64,000 nucleotides of DNA from Winogradskyella sp. J14-2 (GTDB taxonomy: Bacteria; Bacteroidota; Bacteroidia; Flavobacteriales; Flavobacteriaceae): the NCBI RefSeq assembly GCF_001971725.1, contig NZ_CP019388.1:1-64000 (forward strand). Reading direction: 5' to 3'. Numbering within the stretch: the stretch's first letter is position 1; the number at the start of each line of letters is the position of its first letter. The translations under genes and the position numbers were made by a program. The notes below the pieces were generated by a model. That model was not told the DNA's origin, searched no databases, and saw nothing but the letters and a program-made list of their open reading frames with translations. Shown here piece by piece: positions 51,077 to 59,717 of this stretch.

Positions 51077-51209
51077 ACACAACGGTTTCGTATAAGATTA
51101 GTTGCGTGGTTTAAGCAACTAATTTAGCAAATAAATACCGAATAGAAAATCCGCGAGGATTTTCGTAAGTAGGCTAGAACCAAGCAATTAATTTTATACA
51201 TTGTTGGCA
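51077..51209 (-). repeat. attC-like site 52 (family B variant)
   Basis: ACACAACGG to CATTGTTGGCA, 133 bp, central GAAAATCCGCGAGGATTTTC. Confidence 0.85.
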
Positions 51210-51217
51210 ACTGGCTT

Positions 51218-52474
51218 TTAATTCCCACCAAATATTTTCGTACTTATATCGTTCGGCATTGCTGGTCCAGAATCGCCTTTTAATAATCCTGTATCTGCTC
51301 TACTAAATAGTGATTGCATAATTAAAGACTTTTCTTTTTCATCAACTGCTGAATCTTTAATTAGTGACAAATACACATATGTCAATTGCTCTCTTTCTTC
51401 TGCATCTCTCGCAAGGTGAAATGAACTAAAAGCAACTTTATTTAATGCACGTATTCCAAATGCTAAAAATGAAATAAATGTTACATAGATAATAGACCAT
51501 TTAATTGCACTTGCTTGTCCTTTTATAAAGCTCAATAGCATTCCATCTGGTGTTAACCATAATAATAGATACAATGTAACGCACGCAAATGCAACTAAAC
51601 CAATTAACCAATAAATAGCTTTCCATCCCTCTTTATTGAGTTTTGTTGCTCTTTGATTCCAATATTCAGCTGGCTTTTTCAATCTCAATAATTCCTCATA
51701 AGTATGCTCTAAATCTGTAATTTTTTCTTTTGAAGAGTTATCGAATTCAGAAAACTCTTTCTTAGATTTAACAAACCAATCATCAAAATTTGTTTCTTTT
51801 TCGGTTTTTAGGTCGTCAATTTTTTGTGTGTAATTATCAAACTCAACATTGGCAGATTTTAGATGTTCTGATAATTGAGTTTCGCTTTCAGATAGCTGAT
51901 TTCTAAAGTCATTTCTTAAACGACCAATTGAAGACTTTTCTTTGTTTCTACGTTTGGTTAATTCCGTATAATCTTTTAATTCAAATTCATAAGCTAAAAT
52001 GTGTCCAATCATAGAATCTTTATTGGAAACATTGTAATTACCCATCACAAAATTGTAAGCTCCAGAGTAATATTTAGGAACTTCTCTATGAATTTTAATT
52101 AGAAATTCAGATTGTGGTGAATCGTAAACGAATAGAGTTTTATTATTTTGAATTTGGTTTTTTTCCGAATTCCAGTAGCTGTTTAATTGACTTTCGTTAT
52201 AGTTTTGGTTAATAACGTAGGCATTTATATAGTTTTCAAGTCTTGTTTTAAAATTTGAAAACTGTTTTTTGGATGCTTTTAGTTCATTTGGTATGTTTTC
52301 TCCGAATTTTGACCATCCATCAATTTGTTGTTCTAAAAATTTAAAAATACTACTAAACCCAGTTAAAGTTTGGTCAAAATCCAAATGTGGATATACAATT
52401 TGTAAGTTTACTGAATTCAACCAATCAGAATATTCAGAATCAGCAATTATTTTTCTTATCTCTGTTGTTGTCAT
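51218..52474 (-). CDS. DUF6161-like membrane protein with coiled coil
   Basis: 418 residues. Soluble N-terminal domain, then a long coiled coil (about 170-270, for example SETQLSEHLKSANVEFDNYT), two membrane helices (AIYWLIGLVAFACVTLYLLL and IKWSIIYVTFISFLAFGI), and a conserved C-terminus (REQLTYVYLSLIKDSAVDEK, SLIMQSLFSRADTGLLKG) that I associate with DUF6161. Function unknown; long coiled coil plus membrane helices are also seen in some defence proteins. Confidence 0.65.
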   Translation of the reverse strand: MTTTEIRKIIADSEYSDWLNSVNLQIVYPHLDFDQTLTGFSSIFKFLEQQIDGWSKFGENIPNELKASKKQFSNFKTRLENYINAYVINQNYNESQLNSYWNSEKNQIQNNKTLFVYDSPQSEFLIKIHREVPKYYSGAYNFVMGNYNVSNKDSMIGHILAYEFELKDYTELTKRRNKEKSSIGRLRNDFRNQLSESETQLSEHLKSANVEFDNYTQKIDDLKTEKETNFDDWFVKSKKEFSEFDNSSKEKITDLEHTYEELLRLKKPAEYWNQRATKLNKEGWKAIYWLIGLVAFACVTLYLLLWLTPDGMLLSFIKGQASAIKWSIIYVTFISFLAFGIRALNKVAFSSFHLARDAEEREQLTYVYLSLIKDSAVDEKEKSLIMQSLFSRADTGLLKGDSGPAMPNDISTKIFGGN

Positions 52475-52502
52475 TCAGTCAGTATTGTTTTTTTTAGCTT
52501 GT

Positions 52503-52633
52503 TGCCAACGGTAACGTATAAGAATAGTAGCGGATTTTATGTACTTATTTTTCCGTTTGTTACTGCCTTTTGATGTATAAATTTACTTTCTTTTAAGCAC
52601 TTAAACCGCTATTATTTTTATACAATGTTAGGC
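52503..52633 (-). repeat. attC-like site 53 (family G)
   Basis: TGCCAACGG to CAATGTTAGGC, 131 bp. Its closing core GTTAGGC is the only one in the window that fits the classical integron core GTTRRRY. Confidence 0.85.
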
Positions 52634-52930
52634 AACGTTTTTATTTCCGTATTGTTTTATTTCGTCCAATTCCGCCTGTTTTTCATCACGTTCTTCTTCG
52701 ATATCGTAATCATCTTGAAGTCCGAGCCAGAATTTGGCCGAATTTCCGAAATACTTGCTTAACCTTAATGCTGTGTCCGCAGTTATTCTGCGTCTCCCTT
52801 TTATTATTTCCGAAATTCTTGTTTGCGGTATTTTCAAGTCCTTTGAAAGTCGGTAAGCCGAGATTTCAAGTGGTTCAAGAAATTCCAAGTTCAAGACTTC
52901 GCCAGGATGTACATTTGCCAACTTTTCCAT
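52628..52930 (-). CDS. HigA-family antitoxin (VapI-type)
   Basis: 100 residues: LANVHPGEVLNLEFLEPLEI at the start, HTH in AYRLSKDLKIPQTRISEIIK, and TADTALRLSKYFGNSAKFWL, the standard HigA (VapI-type) antitoxin. It follows its toxin by 9 bp. The C-terminal residues reach the attC-like core. Confidence 0.85.
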   Translation of the reverse strand: MEKLANVHPGEVLNLEFLEPLEISAYRLSKDLKIPQTRISEIIKGRRRITADTALRLSKYFGNSAKFWLGLQDDYDIEEERDEKQAELDEIKQYGNKNVA

Positions 52931-52939
52931 TTTTCCTTT

Positions 52940-53221
52940 TTAATGATAGTCGATTATTTCCACTTCGCTTGCGTTTCCGTTGTTCCATTTGAAAATGATT
53001 CGCCATTGTTTGTTAATTCGAATACTGTAAAAATCCTTTAGATTTCCAGTCAGTTTTTCAAGTCGGTTTGAAGGCGGAATTCTCAAGTCCATAATATCTT
53101 GCGAGTTGTTTAACATTCTCAATTTCCGACGTCCAACGTTCTGAATTTCAATCGGCATTTTTTTAACTCGAATTCCGTTCCATATCATTTCGGTTTCTTT
53201 CGAGCCAAATGAAATAATCAT
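52940..53221 (-). CDS. HigB-type toxin
   Basis: 93 residues of the HigB/RelE fold: RRKLRMLNNSQDIMDLRIPP, then SNRLEKLTGNLKDFYSIRIN and KQWRIIFKWNNGNASEVEII, ending DYH. This is the classical host-inhibition HigB that cleaves mRNA at the ribosome. First gene in the operon, with a well-formed promoter upstream. Confidence 0.85.
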   Translation of the reverse strand: MIISFGSKETEMIWNGIRVKKMPIEIQNVGRRKLRMLNNSQDIMDLRIPPSNRLEKLTGNLKDFYSIRINKQWRIIFKWNNGNASEVEIIDYH

Positions 53222-53232
53222 ACCTTTGCTTT

Positions 53233-53277
53233 ACGTTACTAACGTCAAAAGTAAGTAAAAAGTTTGTTTTGTGCAAA
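53233..53277 (-). promoter_or_regulatory. promoter and palindromic operator of the HigBA cassette
   Basis: On the minus strand: -33 TTTG (53277-53274), 20 bp spacer, -7 TACTTTTG (53253-53246), then immediately the 13-bp palindrome ACGTTA-G-TAACGT (53245-53233) where transcription should start. This is the best Bacteroidota promoter in the window. Confidence 0.7.
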
Positions 53278-53281
53278 TGTT

Positions 53282-53474
53282 GCCTAACGGGTTTGTATAT
53301 GGCTCGTAGCGTGTAAATTAGCGATTATTTTTCGGTTAAGCACGAGCCGAATTTTTTAATTTTCTTATTATCTTTATATTCAATAAGCCAAATTAAAAAA
53401 TTTGGCGGACTTGCAAATATACCTTGACTTTAATTAAGCAACTAACTAGCTATGAGCTATATACGTTGTTGTAA
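53282..53474 (-). repeat. attC-like site 54 (family C)
   Basis: GCCTAACGG to CGTTGTTGTAA, 193 bp, inner stem CCGAATTTTTTAATTT / AAATTAAAAAATTTGG. Encodes the NNVYSS tail of the gene at 53450. Confidence 0.85.
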
Positions 53475-54109
53475 GCCGTTTTTATTCTGCTGTTTATTAT
53501 ATCACTTATTTTTTTAGCTTTATCAACTATCATAAAATGCTCTCCATTTTGGACTAAAATAGTGTTTTTTCCTTTTGGTGGAAGTAATTTATCTTTTGTG
53601 CCACCGATTTTAATTAAATTCTTCAATTCCGTTTCGTTGCTCCAGTTCATTAATTCTCTAATCGCCCATTTTGTGAAATTCAAATCCGTGTCGTCCAAGA
53701 TAGAGTTCAGCAATTCTTTTTTTTCAGTTCCAAACATAAAGTGAGCAATTACCTTTGGTGGATTTAATAATTTTTCGGGAATTAGTTCAATCAAGTTTGA
53801 TTTTCCAGCGAGCTTAATTATTCCGCTTAATTCACTTTTTGTTTCTACTGATGAAATTAAAATAGTGAATTTTGGTTTTGTCAATTTGCTTATTTCTGTT
53901 GCAACTAATCCTCCAAAACTTACGCCTAAAATCCCAAAATCCTCTTGATTTCCAATTCCATATTCCTCAATGAGCCGTTTTGAATAATCGATAATGGTTT
54001 CATTCTTATTTGGTTTTATCCAATCAACAGGAATTAATTCGTGTTCAAGAGTTAAGTATTTAAAAACTCTTTTGTCAGCTCCAAGTCCACTAATTCCAAA
54101 TATTTTCAT
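53450..54109 (-). CDS. alpha/beta hydrolase
   Basis: 219 residues. Start FGISGLGADKRVFKYL, nucleophile elbow G-V-S-F-G in FGILGVSFGGLVATEISK (Ser), a candidate acid in IGGTKDKLLPP and the catalytic His in VQNGEHFMIVDKA. All three triad residues are in the expected order. Substrate unknown. The tail YNNVYSS and stop are encoded by the attC-like site. Confidence 0.8.
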   Translation of the reverse strand: MKIFGISGLGADKRVFKYLTLEHELIPVDWIKPNKNETIIDYSKRLIEEYGIGNQEDFGILGVSFGGLVATEISKLTKPKFTILISSVETKSELSGIIKLAGKSNLIELIPEKLLNPPKVIAHFMFGTEKKELLNSILDDTDLNFTKWAIRELMNWSNETELKNLIKIGGTKDKLLPPKGKNTILVQNGEHFMIVDKAKKISDIINSRIKTAYNNVYSS

Positions 54110-54136
54110 TTATTTCTGAGGTTTGTCTTAAATGGC

Positions 54137-54268
54137 TTACAACGGTTTTGTGTATGATTTCGTTGCGTGTTTCAGCAACTAATTTAGCAAATACAAACCG
54201 AATAGAAAATCCGCGAGGATTTTCGTAAGTAGGCTAGTACTAGCAATGAATTATACACGTTGTTAGCC
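54137..54268 (-). repeat. attC-like site 55 (family B)
   Basis: TTACAACGG to CGTTGTTAGCC, 132 bp, central GAAAATCCGCGAGGATTTTC. Confidence 0.85.
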
Positions 54269-54275
54269 ACTGGCT

Positions 54276-54725
54276 TTATTTAATTTCAATTCCGACTGTA
54301 TGTCTATCGAACGTTTTAAAAAATCCAATGATATTCTTTTCGTCAGCATTGATTTCCGTATTCTCCGTTTTTATTTTTAAATATATCAGATTCCTTTTCA
54401 GTTTTTTAATGTCATTCGCATCATTAAGACTGAAATTGATATCATCTCCAATCCATAATGCTTGTCCGTTTTTCAATTCGCAAGTCAGAGTATTTATTTC
54501 ATTGTTAAATTCAATTTCAAATGCTTTTTTTATTTCAATAATTTCCATATCCGAATCAAATTCCACTATTCTTGCGTTAAATGCAAAAGGTTCTTCATTT
54601 AAGCGTTCTTTGACTTTATACTCAACAAATATTGAATTTCCACTTTTATTAAAAATATAGAAATCTGTCATATAAGAACAACTCGTTAAAGTCAGAAGTA
54701 ATATTATTCCAATTAACCTTTTCAT
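54276..54725 (-). CDS. lipoprotein, unknown
   Basis: 149 residues, lipobox LTSC in MKRLIGIILLLTLTSCSYMT. Mature part β-rich (SIFVEYKVKERLNEEPFAFN, LTCELKNGQALWIGDDINFS). Family not recognised. About 70 bp of AT-rich leader without a clear promoter. Confidence 0.7.
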   Translation of the reverse strand: MKRLIGIILLLTLTSCSYMTDFYIFNKSGNSIFVEYKVKERLNEEPFAFNARIVEFDSDMEIIEIKKAFEIEFNNEINTLTCELKNGQALWIGDDINFSLNDANDIKKLKRNLIYLKIKTENTEINADEKNIIGFFKTFDRHTVGIEIK

Positions 54726-54797
54726 TTTTTAAAAGCTGGTTTCATTTTTAGTTCTTTCACGATATTTTCTTTCAATCTGAATGTTTCTTCAGCTTGT

Positions 54798-54928
54798 GGC
54801 TAACGGTCTCGGCTATGAGTAGTTGCGTGGTTTAGCACTTAACTTTGCAAGTACACACCAAGCTGAAAATCCGCGAGGATTTTCAGAAGTAGGCAAAAAC
54901 AAGCAATTACTTATAGCCATTGTTGTGT
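54798..54928 (-). repeat. attC-like site 56 (family A)
   Basis: GGCTAACGG to CATTGTTGTGT, 131 bp, central GAAAATCCGCGAGGATTTTC. Confidence 0.85.
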
Positions 54929-54932
54929 GTAG

Positions 54933-56153
54933 TTATTTTATCCATCCGCTTTGTTGAAACGAACGATATATTTGGTTAATATTTTTATTTTTTAAAACGT
55001 CTTTTATTTGTTCCGTAACTCCAAAAATGCAACCTTGACAAGTATTAAGTTGTATTTTAGATTCACTTAATTCTGTCATTTTTTGAAGTTCCTTATTCTC
55101 GATTTTAATTCCTTTTTTCTTTAGAAATTCAAGTCCGATGTAACCGTATGTAGCGATTTCGGGATTTATTGATTTTAACCAACTTGATAATTGGACATAA
55201 TTATTCGCATTGACCAAATCAAGCATTTCTTGACATTTGTCTGGTGGTGTTCCTGCAATTCCACAAAAAGTACCGTATGTGTAAACATCAAAGGCGGTTT
55301 TCTCAAAGTTCGAGTTTTCTATTCTTTCAAATAGTGTTTTTTGTTCGTTATTGTCTGTTAGTTTTAGATAAACTAATTCATTATCTGACGATTTAATTAT
55401 GTTTAGATTATAAGAACTACCTACAAGCCATAATTCAGAGCTTTCTTGATTTAAATTGTTCTCAATCATTCTATTGAAGCTTGTCCGTTTTTCAAATCCA
55501 TAAGGTTCTTTTTCCGTAATTTTTTCTGCACTCCAAAAGCTGTCCAATTTTTGAAAGTTGAAATTGTCCGATTTAAAAATTGTTATCAAGCTGTTTAATT
55601 TTTCCTTTACAGGTTCATCGTTAAATTCGAAGTTTGTTCTGGAAGAAATTCCAAAATCGCCATCATTGTTTATTTCTATTTTGAATATTTTCTCTTCTAT
55701 ATCATATCCTTTTTCATTTGGGTCTTTTTTGATGTAGTAAGAAATTCCATTTTGAGTGTTCCAAGCGTAAGAGTTTGATGTGAAACAGCCTTTGTCATTG
55801 TATGTATTCCAAACATCTTTCATTGTATTTTCATTTAGTACAATTCCGATTTCTGTTTTAGCCTTAAATGGCGACTCAACTGAAATTGACCTTACAATTT
55901 TATTTTTGTCATAAGGGTCAATTTGAAATGTCAATCCGATTTTGTCAAAACGATAGTTTGTAATTAAAGTCTTTTCGGACAGAGTGTAATCAGTTCCATA
56001 AATTTGAATTACATCCGAAATTGTTGATGAGTCAATCACAATGGATATTCCTTCAATTCCTTTATTCGGAATAAGCACATTTGTTTGTCCATAAATTGGG
56101 TTAAAACAAAGTACGAATAGAATGATATTTATTGTTCTGAATGTCATTTTCAT
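54933..56153 (-). CDS. secreted hypothetical protein
   Basis: 406 residues from the ATG at 56153 (another ATG at 56147); the frame upstream only translates the neighbouring site. Signal peptide TFRTINIILFVLCFNPIYGQ. A first domain with GISIVIDSSTISDVIQIYGT resembles repeated secreted units; the C-terminal part has cysteines (TYGTFCGIAGTPPDKCQEM, NTCQGCIFGV). Probably periplasmic. Family not recognised. Confidence 0.65.
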   Translation of the reverse strand: MKMTFRTINIILFVLCFNPIYGQTNVLIPNKGIEGISIVIDSSTISDVIQIYGTDYTLSEKTLITNYRFDKIGLTFQIDPYDKNKIVRSISVESPFKAKTEIGIVLNENTMKDVWNTYNDKGCFTSNSYAWNTQNGISYYIKKDPNEKGYDIEEKIFKIEINNDGDFGISSRTNFEFNDEPVKEKLNSLITIFKSDNFNFQKLDSFWSAEKITEKEPYGFEKRTSFNRMIENNLNQESSELWLVGSSYNLNIIKSSDNELVYLKLTDNNEQKTLFERIENSNFEKTAFDVYTYGTFCGIAGTPPDKCQEMLDLVNANNYVQLSSWLKSINPEIATYGYIGLEFLKKKGIKIENKELQKMTELSESKIQLNTCQGCIFGVTEQIKDVLKNKNINQIYRSFQQSGWIK

Positions 56154-56159
56154 AATTAC

Positions 56160-56291
56160 ACACAACGGTTTTGTGTATGATTTCGTTGCGTGTTTAAGAA
56201 CTAAAGTTAGCAAATAAATCACAGATAGAAAATCCGCGAGGACTTTCATAAGTAAGCTATAACTAGCAATGAATTATACACGGTGTTATCT
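56160..56291 (-). repeat. attC-like site 57 (family B)
   Basis: ACACAACGG to CGGTGTTATCT, 132 bp. The central arms are mismatched (GAAAATCC / GGACTTTC). Confidence 0.85.
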
Positions 56292-56999
56292 CTTGTTTTT
56301 ATTCCGCTTTTTCTTTTTTCTTTCACGTTTGTATTTCCGTAATTCCTTTTTTGTTGGCGGTTTTGTAATAGCATAAGCCGAACCAGAATATTTATAGCTT
56401 ATAAACGGAATTTTTTCGACAAAATCCTTTCCGTATTTTTCGAGTTCCCCAATTTCTCCAATTTTTTTATTAAACTGAATTATAAATTCCGCTTCTTTAA
56501 TTCCATTTTGCGAAGTTGGTGTCCAGAAGTTTTTAAAAGAGTAGTTATTATTCTCTTTCAGTTCGTAAATATGTGTTATTCCGTCAAACCCTTGTTGCCA
56601 ATCTTTAATATACTTATCACTCGGTATTTTTTGAATTCCACTGTTTGATATGTATTCATATAAATTTTCAGAGATTGATTTTGGTAGTAAATAAGTTTTT
56701 ACAAATGTGTCTGCCTTATAATCGTCTTCCCAAACCTCAAAAACATAATATATTATCTTACCACTTATAGAGTCATTATCTTTAGTGATTTCGAGTAAAT
56801 TCCCAGCATTCCAACTTCTAAAAGTAAATTCCGATTTAGTGTTTAATTCAGGTAATTTGAAGGCTTTAATATCATCGTTCTGATAGCTTTTCCAAAATAG
56901 AGTGTCGCTGTCTTTTGTTAAATATAATTCCGAATTTTCGGTTTGGCTATTTGCAGAAATTGATAGTAAAATCGTAAGCAAGATTGTTAATATTTTCAT
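56286..56999 (-). CDS. secreted hypothetical protein
   Basis: 237 residues. Signal peptide MKILTILLTILLSISANSQ. Mature part β-rich with aromatic residues (DTLFWKSYQNDDIKAFKLPE, GKIIYYVFEVWEDDYKAD) and a strongly basic C-terminus (KREKKK-type, KRNKNKR). Family not recognised. The IS30 element has inserted about 100 bp upstream, inside the same cassette, and may affect its expression. Confidence 0.65.
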   Translation of the reverse strand: MKILTILLTILLSISANSQTENSELYLTKDSDTLFWKSYQNDDIKAFKLPELNTKSEFTFRSWNAGNLLEITKDNDSISGKIIYYVFEVWEDDYKADTFVKTYLLPKSISENLYEYISNSGIQKIPSDKYIKDWQQGFDGITHIYELKENNNYSFKNFWTPTSQNGIKEAEFIIQFNKKIGEIGELEKYGKDFVEKIPFISYKYSGSAYAITKPPTKKELRKYKRERKKKKRNKNKR

Positions 57000-57101
57000 T
57001 TCTAATGATTTTCTGTCAAATGTATTCTTTGAAAATTAGTCATAAAAGTCAAAATGAGTTAACTGTCTTTTTTAATGAGCGAAAACTTGGATTCAACGTT
57101 G

Positions 57102-58174
57102 TAACGCAACAAAGCGTTGTTAATTTTTGATGTTACTAAGCTACATTTTTTACTTCAAAATCCATCATTTCTTGCGGTGTTTTATACCCAATTATTTTCC
57201 GAGGTCTATTATTGAGTTTTTGTTGAATAATTTGAAGTTGATTTTCGCTAATTAGGTTAAAGTTCGTTCCTTTTGGTAGATACCTTCTAATGAGTCCATT
57301 TGTGTTTTCATTGGTGCCTCTTTCCCAAGAGGAATATGGATGAGCAAAGTAAATTTTGATACCTGTATTTTTGGTTATTTTTTGGTGTTTTGCCATTTCA
57401 ACTCCGTTGTCGTAGGTCATTGATTTTTTAAATTCAGCGTTTAACCGGTTCAATATTTTAGAAAAGGCTTCGGCGACTTCTTCTGCATTTTTAGAGTTTA
57501 ATTTTACTATTAAGGTGAACCTGGTCTTACGTTCTACAATGGTCCCAATAGCACTTTTATTGTCTTTTCCGATAACCAGGTCTCCTTCCCAATGTCCAGC
57601 TTCCTGTCTAAGTTCAATATGCTTGGGCCTATGGTCTATACTGACCTGGTTAAGTATTACACTTCCTTTTCCGCGTCTCTTTTTAGAAGGTATCCGTCTT
57701 GTTTTTTTACGTACAAGTAGCTTGATTAGTTTTTTGTTTAGACTGGCCTGTGGTCTTGTATATATGTGCCTATAGATTGCTTCGTGGGAAATGGTCATTA
57801 TAGGGTCATTGGGATAAAGTTCTTTGAGCCTGCCAGAAATTTGTTCGGGTGTCCAATTGGACAAAAGTCCTTTGTAAACAAAAAATCTCAGTAAGGAATG
57901 TGTACTTATTTTATCGCGGTTTCTTTTGTTCGCATAATCGTCCTTGGCGTTCCAATGTGCTAGTTCAGCATCGTAATTATCCTCTTTATTTTGTACCCAT
58001 TTATTGATTTCCCTTGAGATTGTAGAGGGTGCTCTGCCAAGTGTTTTAGCTATGTAAGCTTTACGCTTATTTTCGTTCAAAAGTGTCTGGATCTGGACTC
58101 TTTCTTTAAGGGTAAGCCGTCTGTGTTTTTTAATCGTCATTTTACAAATCTATAAATTTAGATTTGTTGCGTTA
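57102..58174 (-). mobile_element. IS30-family insertion sequence
   Basis: About 1.07 kb. The ends share the inverted repeat TAACGCAACAAA (57102-57113, and its complement at 58163-58174). One transposase gene. It lies within the cassette spanning 56286-58215, whose ends still match (TTATCTCTT / AAGAGATAA), so it inserted after the cassette joined the array. Exact outer ends and target duplication are uncertain. Confidence 0.8.
57136..58140 (-). CDS. IS30-family transposase
   Basis: 334 residues. N-terminal HTH (LTLKERVQIQTLLNENKRKA, APSTISREINKW) and a DDE domain: HWEGDLVIGKDNKSAIGTIV (first Asp), KSMTYDNGVEMAKHQ (second Asp), YSSWERGTNENTNGLIRRYL (Glu). Full length for IS30. Confidence 0.95.
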   Translation of the reverse strand: MTIKKHRRLTLKERVQIQTLLNENKRKAYIAKTLGRAPSTISREINKWVQNKEDNYDAELAHWNAKDDYANKRNRDKISTHSLLRFFVYKGLLSNWTPEQISGRLKELYPNDPIMTISHEAIYRHIYTRPQASLNKKLIKLLVRKKTRRIPSKKRRGKGSVILNQVSIDHRPKHIELRQEAGHWEGDLVIGKDNKSAIGTIVERKTRFTLIVKLNSKNAEEVAEAFSKILNRLNAEFKKSMTYDNGVEMAKHQKITKNTGIKIYFAHPYSSWERGTNENTNGLIRRYLPKGTNFNLISENQLQIIQQKLNNRPRKIIGYKTPQEMMDFEVKNVA

Positions 58175-58209
58175 AGTTATTGAATGCAGAAAAGTTTTTC
58201 TCAAATAAG

Positions 58210-58341
58210 AGATAACGGTCTAGTGTATGATTTCGTTGCGTGTTTAAGTATTAAAGTTAGCAAATAATCACAGATAGAAAATTCCAGCGGAATTTTCGTA
58301 AGTAAGCTTTAACTAGCAATGAATTATAGACATTGTTGCCA
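58210..58341 (-). repeat. attC-like site 58 (family B)
   Basis: AGATAACGG to CATTGTTGCCA, 132 bp, central GAAAATTCC...GGAATTTTC. Confidence 0.85.
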
Positions 58342-58352
58342 CTAGTACTTTG

Positions 58353-58997
58353 TTAATATTTTATTTTTAACTTATAATCGATATTAAATGCTTTTTGACA
58401 TTCATTTTGGTTGGATGAACTAAGCTTCTTCTTTTTTATTTTTTTTCCATATTTCTGATACCACTTAGTTAGCTTTTCTTGTGCTACTTGAGGATATTTA
58501 TTAATGAATTCAAGAAGCCCAATTGGGTATCCAAAGTCACAATTAAAATCAAGAACATCCCATTGCGTTTGAAAAACTAAGAAATAAGGTATTGATATAA
58601 TATCGTCAAGAATCATAAAAGCGACTGTTCCGACAGTCAGATTAGTGTCTCTGCATTGTATTTGGATATCAGTCTTAGTTTCATCTTGAATCTTTGATAT
58701 AAGTTGTGGAATAGCTTCCTCTCCGAGTTTTACTATATCCCAATATAATGAGTCGCCACAGTTCCAGACTTTAGAGTCAATTTCGTTGTTTTTAAATGAT
58801 ATTGTTCCAAAAGGGATTTTTTTGATTTCATTAATTCTATTAATTAAATCATTTTCTATTAAGCGAGAATCTATTGATAATGAAGATTCAGGCTTTATTT
58901 CATAGTTTTCGGCAATTAAGGTTTGTTCCGAATTCTTTTTGGTATTGGAACAGGAAGTAATAATTGTCAATAAGATTAATATATGTAATGTCCTCAT
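58353..58997 (-). CDS. lipoprotein, paralog of the gene at 63708
   Basis: 214 residues from the ATG at 58997. Lipobox ITSC in MRTLHILILLTIITSCSNTK. The middle has GTISFKNNEIDSKVWNCGDS and the C-terminal half a helical pattern (EEAIPQLISKIQDETKTDIQ, CRDTNLTVGTVAFMILDDII) resembling HEAT-like repeats. A diverged copy begins at the window end. Confidence 0.7.
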   Translation of the reverse strand: MRTLHILILLTIITSCSNTKKNSEQTLIAENYEIKPESSLSIDSRLIENDLINRINEIKKIPFGTISFKNNEIDSKVWNCGDSLYWDIVKLGEEAIPQLISKIQDETKTDIQIQCRDTNLTVGTVAFMILDDIISIPYFLVFQTQWDVLDFNCDFGYPIGLLEFINKYPQVAQEKLTKWYQKYGKKIKKKKLSSSNQNECQKAFNIDYKLKIKY

Positions 58998-59009
58998 TTC
59001 TTGTATTAG

Positions 59010-59142
59010 TGGCAACGGTCTCGTATAACCGTCAGTTACGGGTTTATATTCGTTAATTTTCGGTTTAGCACAGACGTTAGCAATTCCGAGTGGATTCGGA
59101 CGTAGTCGAATCCGCCGTAATTGCGGTTATACATTGTTGTAA
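59010..59142 (-). repeat. attC-like site 59 (family D)
   Basis: TGGCAACGG to CATTGTTGTAA, 133 bp, arms GTATAACCG / CGGTTATAC. Confidence 0.85.
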
Positions 59143-59151
59143 GTAGTTTTT

Positions 59152-59565
59152 TCATACCGCAAGATTTGATTCTGCGATTCGTTTTTTTGCGTTATTCAAA
59201 TCGGATTCACTTTCCCAAATAACCACTTTACTATTTTCCACGTAATAGTTCTCAATGAATAAATCAGAAAATTTGTCAGCATTTAATTCAGTTCCGTCAT
59301 TTTTTGCGATTTCAGAATTCCGTAACCATAAGTCCTTAATAGCAATTTCAATTGTGTCGGATAAATTCAGCACTTTTTTTATTGTTTTTTTCCAGTCATT
59401 AAAGTCAGTCGAAAAAACATTGTCAAGATTCATATTTCCAATCAAATCACTTTTTTCAGTCGGTAACTCTTTTAAAGTATCCAATATGAACGCTTTAAAA
59501 AATACATTGATATTCATATCAGTTTTTGGTGGTTCAGGTTTCTTTTTCCAACTGAAAAGTTTCAT
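59152..59565 (-). CDS. hypothetical protein
   Basis: 137 residues, soluble, starting MKLFSWKKKPEPPKTDMN. Mixed helix and strand (VLNLSDTIEIAIKDLWLRNS, ENYYVENSKVVIWESESDLN). Family not recognised. Single-gene cassette, ends TTGTAAGTA/TACTTACAA. Confidence 0.6.
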   Translation of the reverse strand: MKLFSWKKKPEPPKTDMNINVFFKAFILDTLKELPTEKSDLIGNMNLDNVFSTDFNDWKKTIKKVLNLSDTIEIAIKDLWLRNSEIAKNDGTELNADKFSDLFIENYYVENSKVVIWESESDLNNAKKRIAESNLAV

Positions 59566-59588
59566 TGATTACGTTTTTCTTAAATTAC

Positions 59589-59717
59589 TTACAACGTGTT
59601 TGTGTATGGCTCGTTGCGGAAAATCAGCTGTGATTTTCCGCCGTAACCGAAAGATAGCAAATTGCAATGAATTCTGATTAGGAATTCAGCCGCAATGAGC
59701 TATACACGTTGTTGTGG
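59589..59717 (-). repeat. attC-like site 60 (family F)
   Basis: TTACAACGT to CGTTGTTGTGG, 129 bp. Opens AACGT. Encodes the QQRV end and stop of the gene at 59700. Confidence 0.85.
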
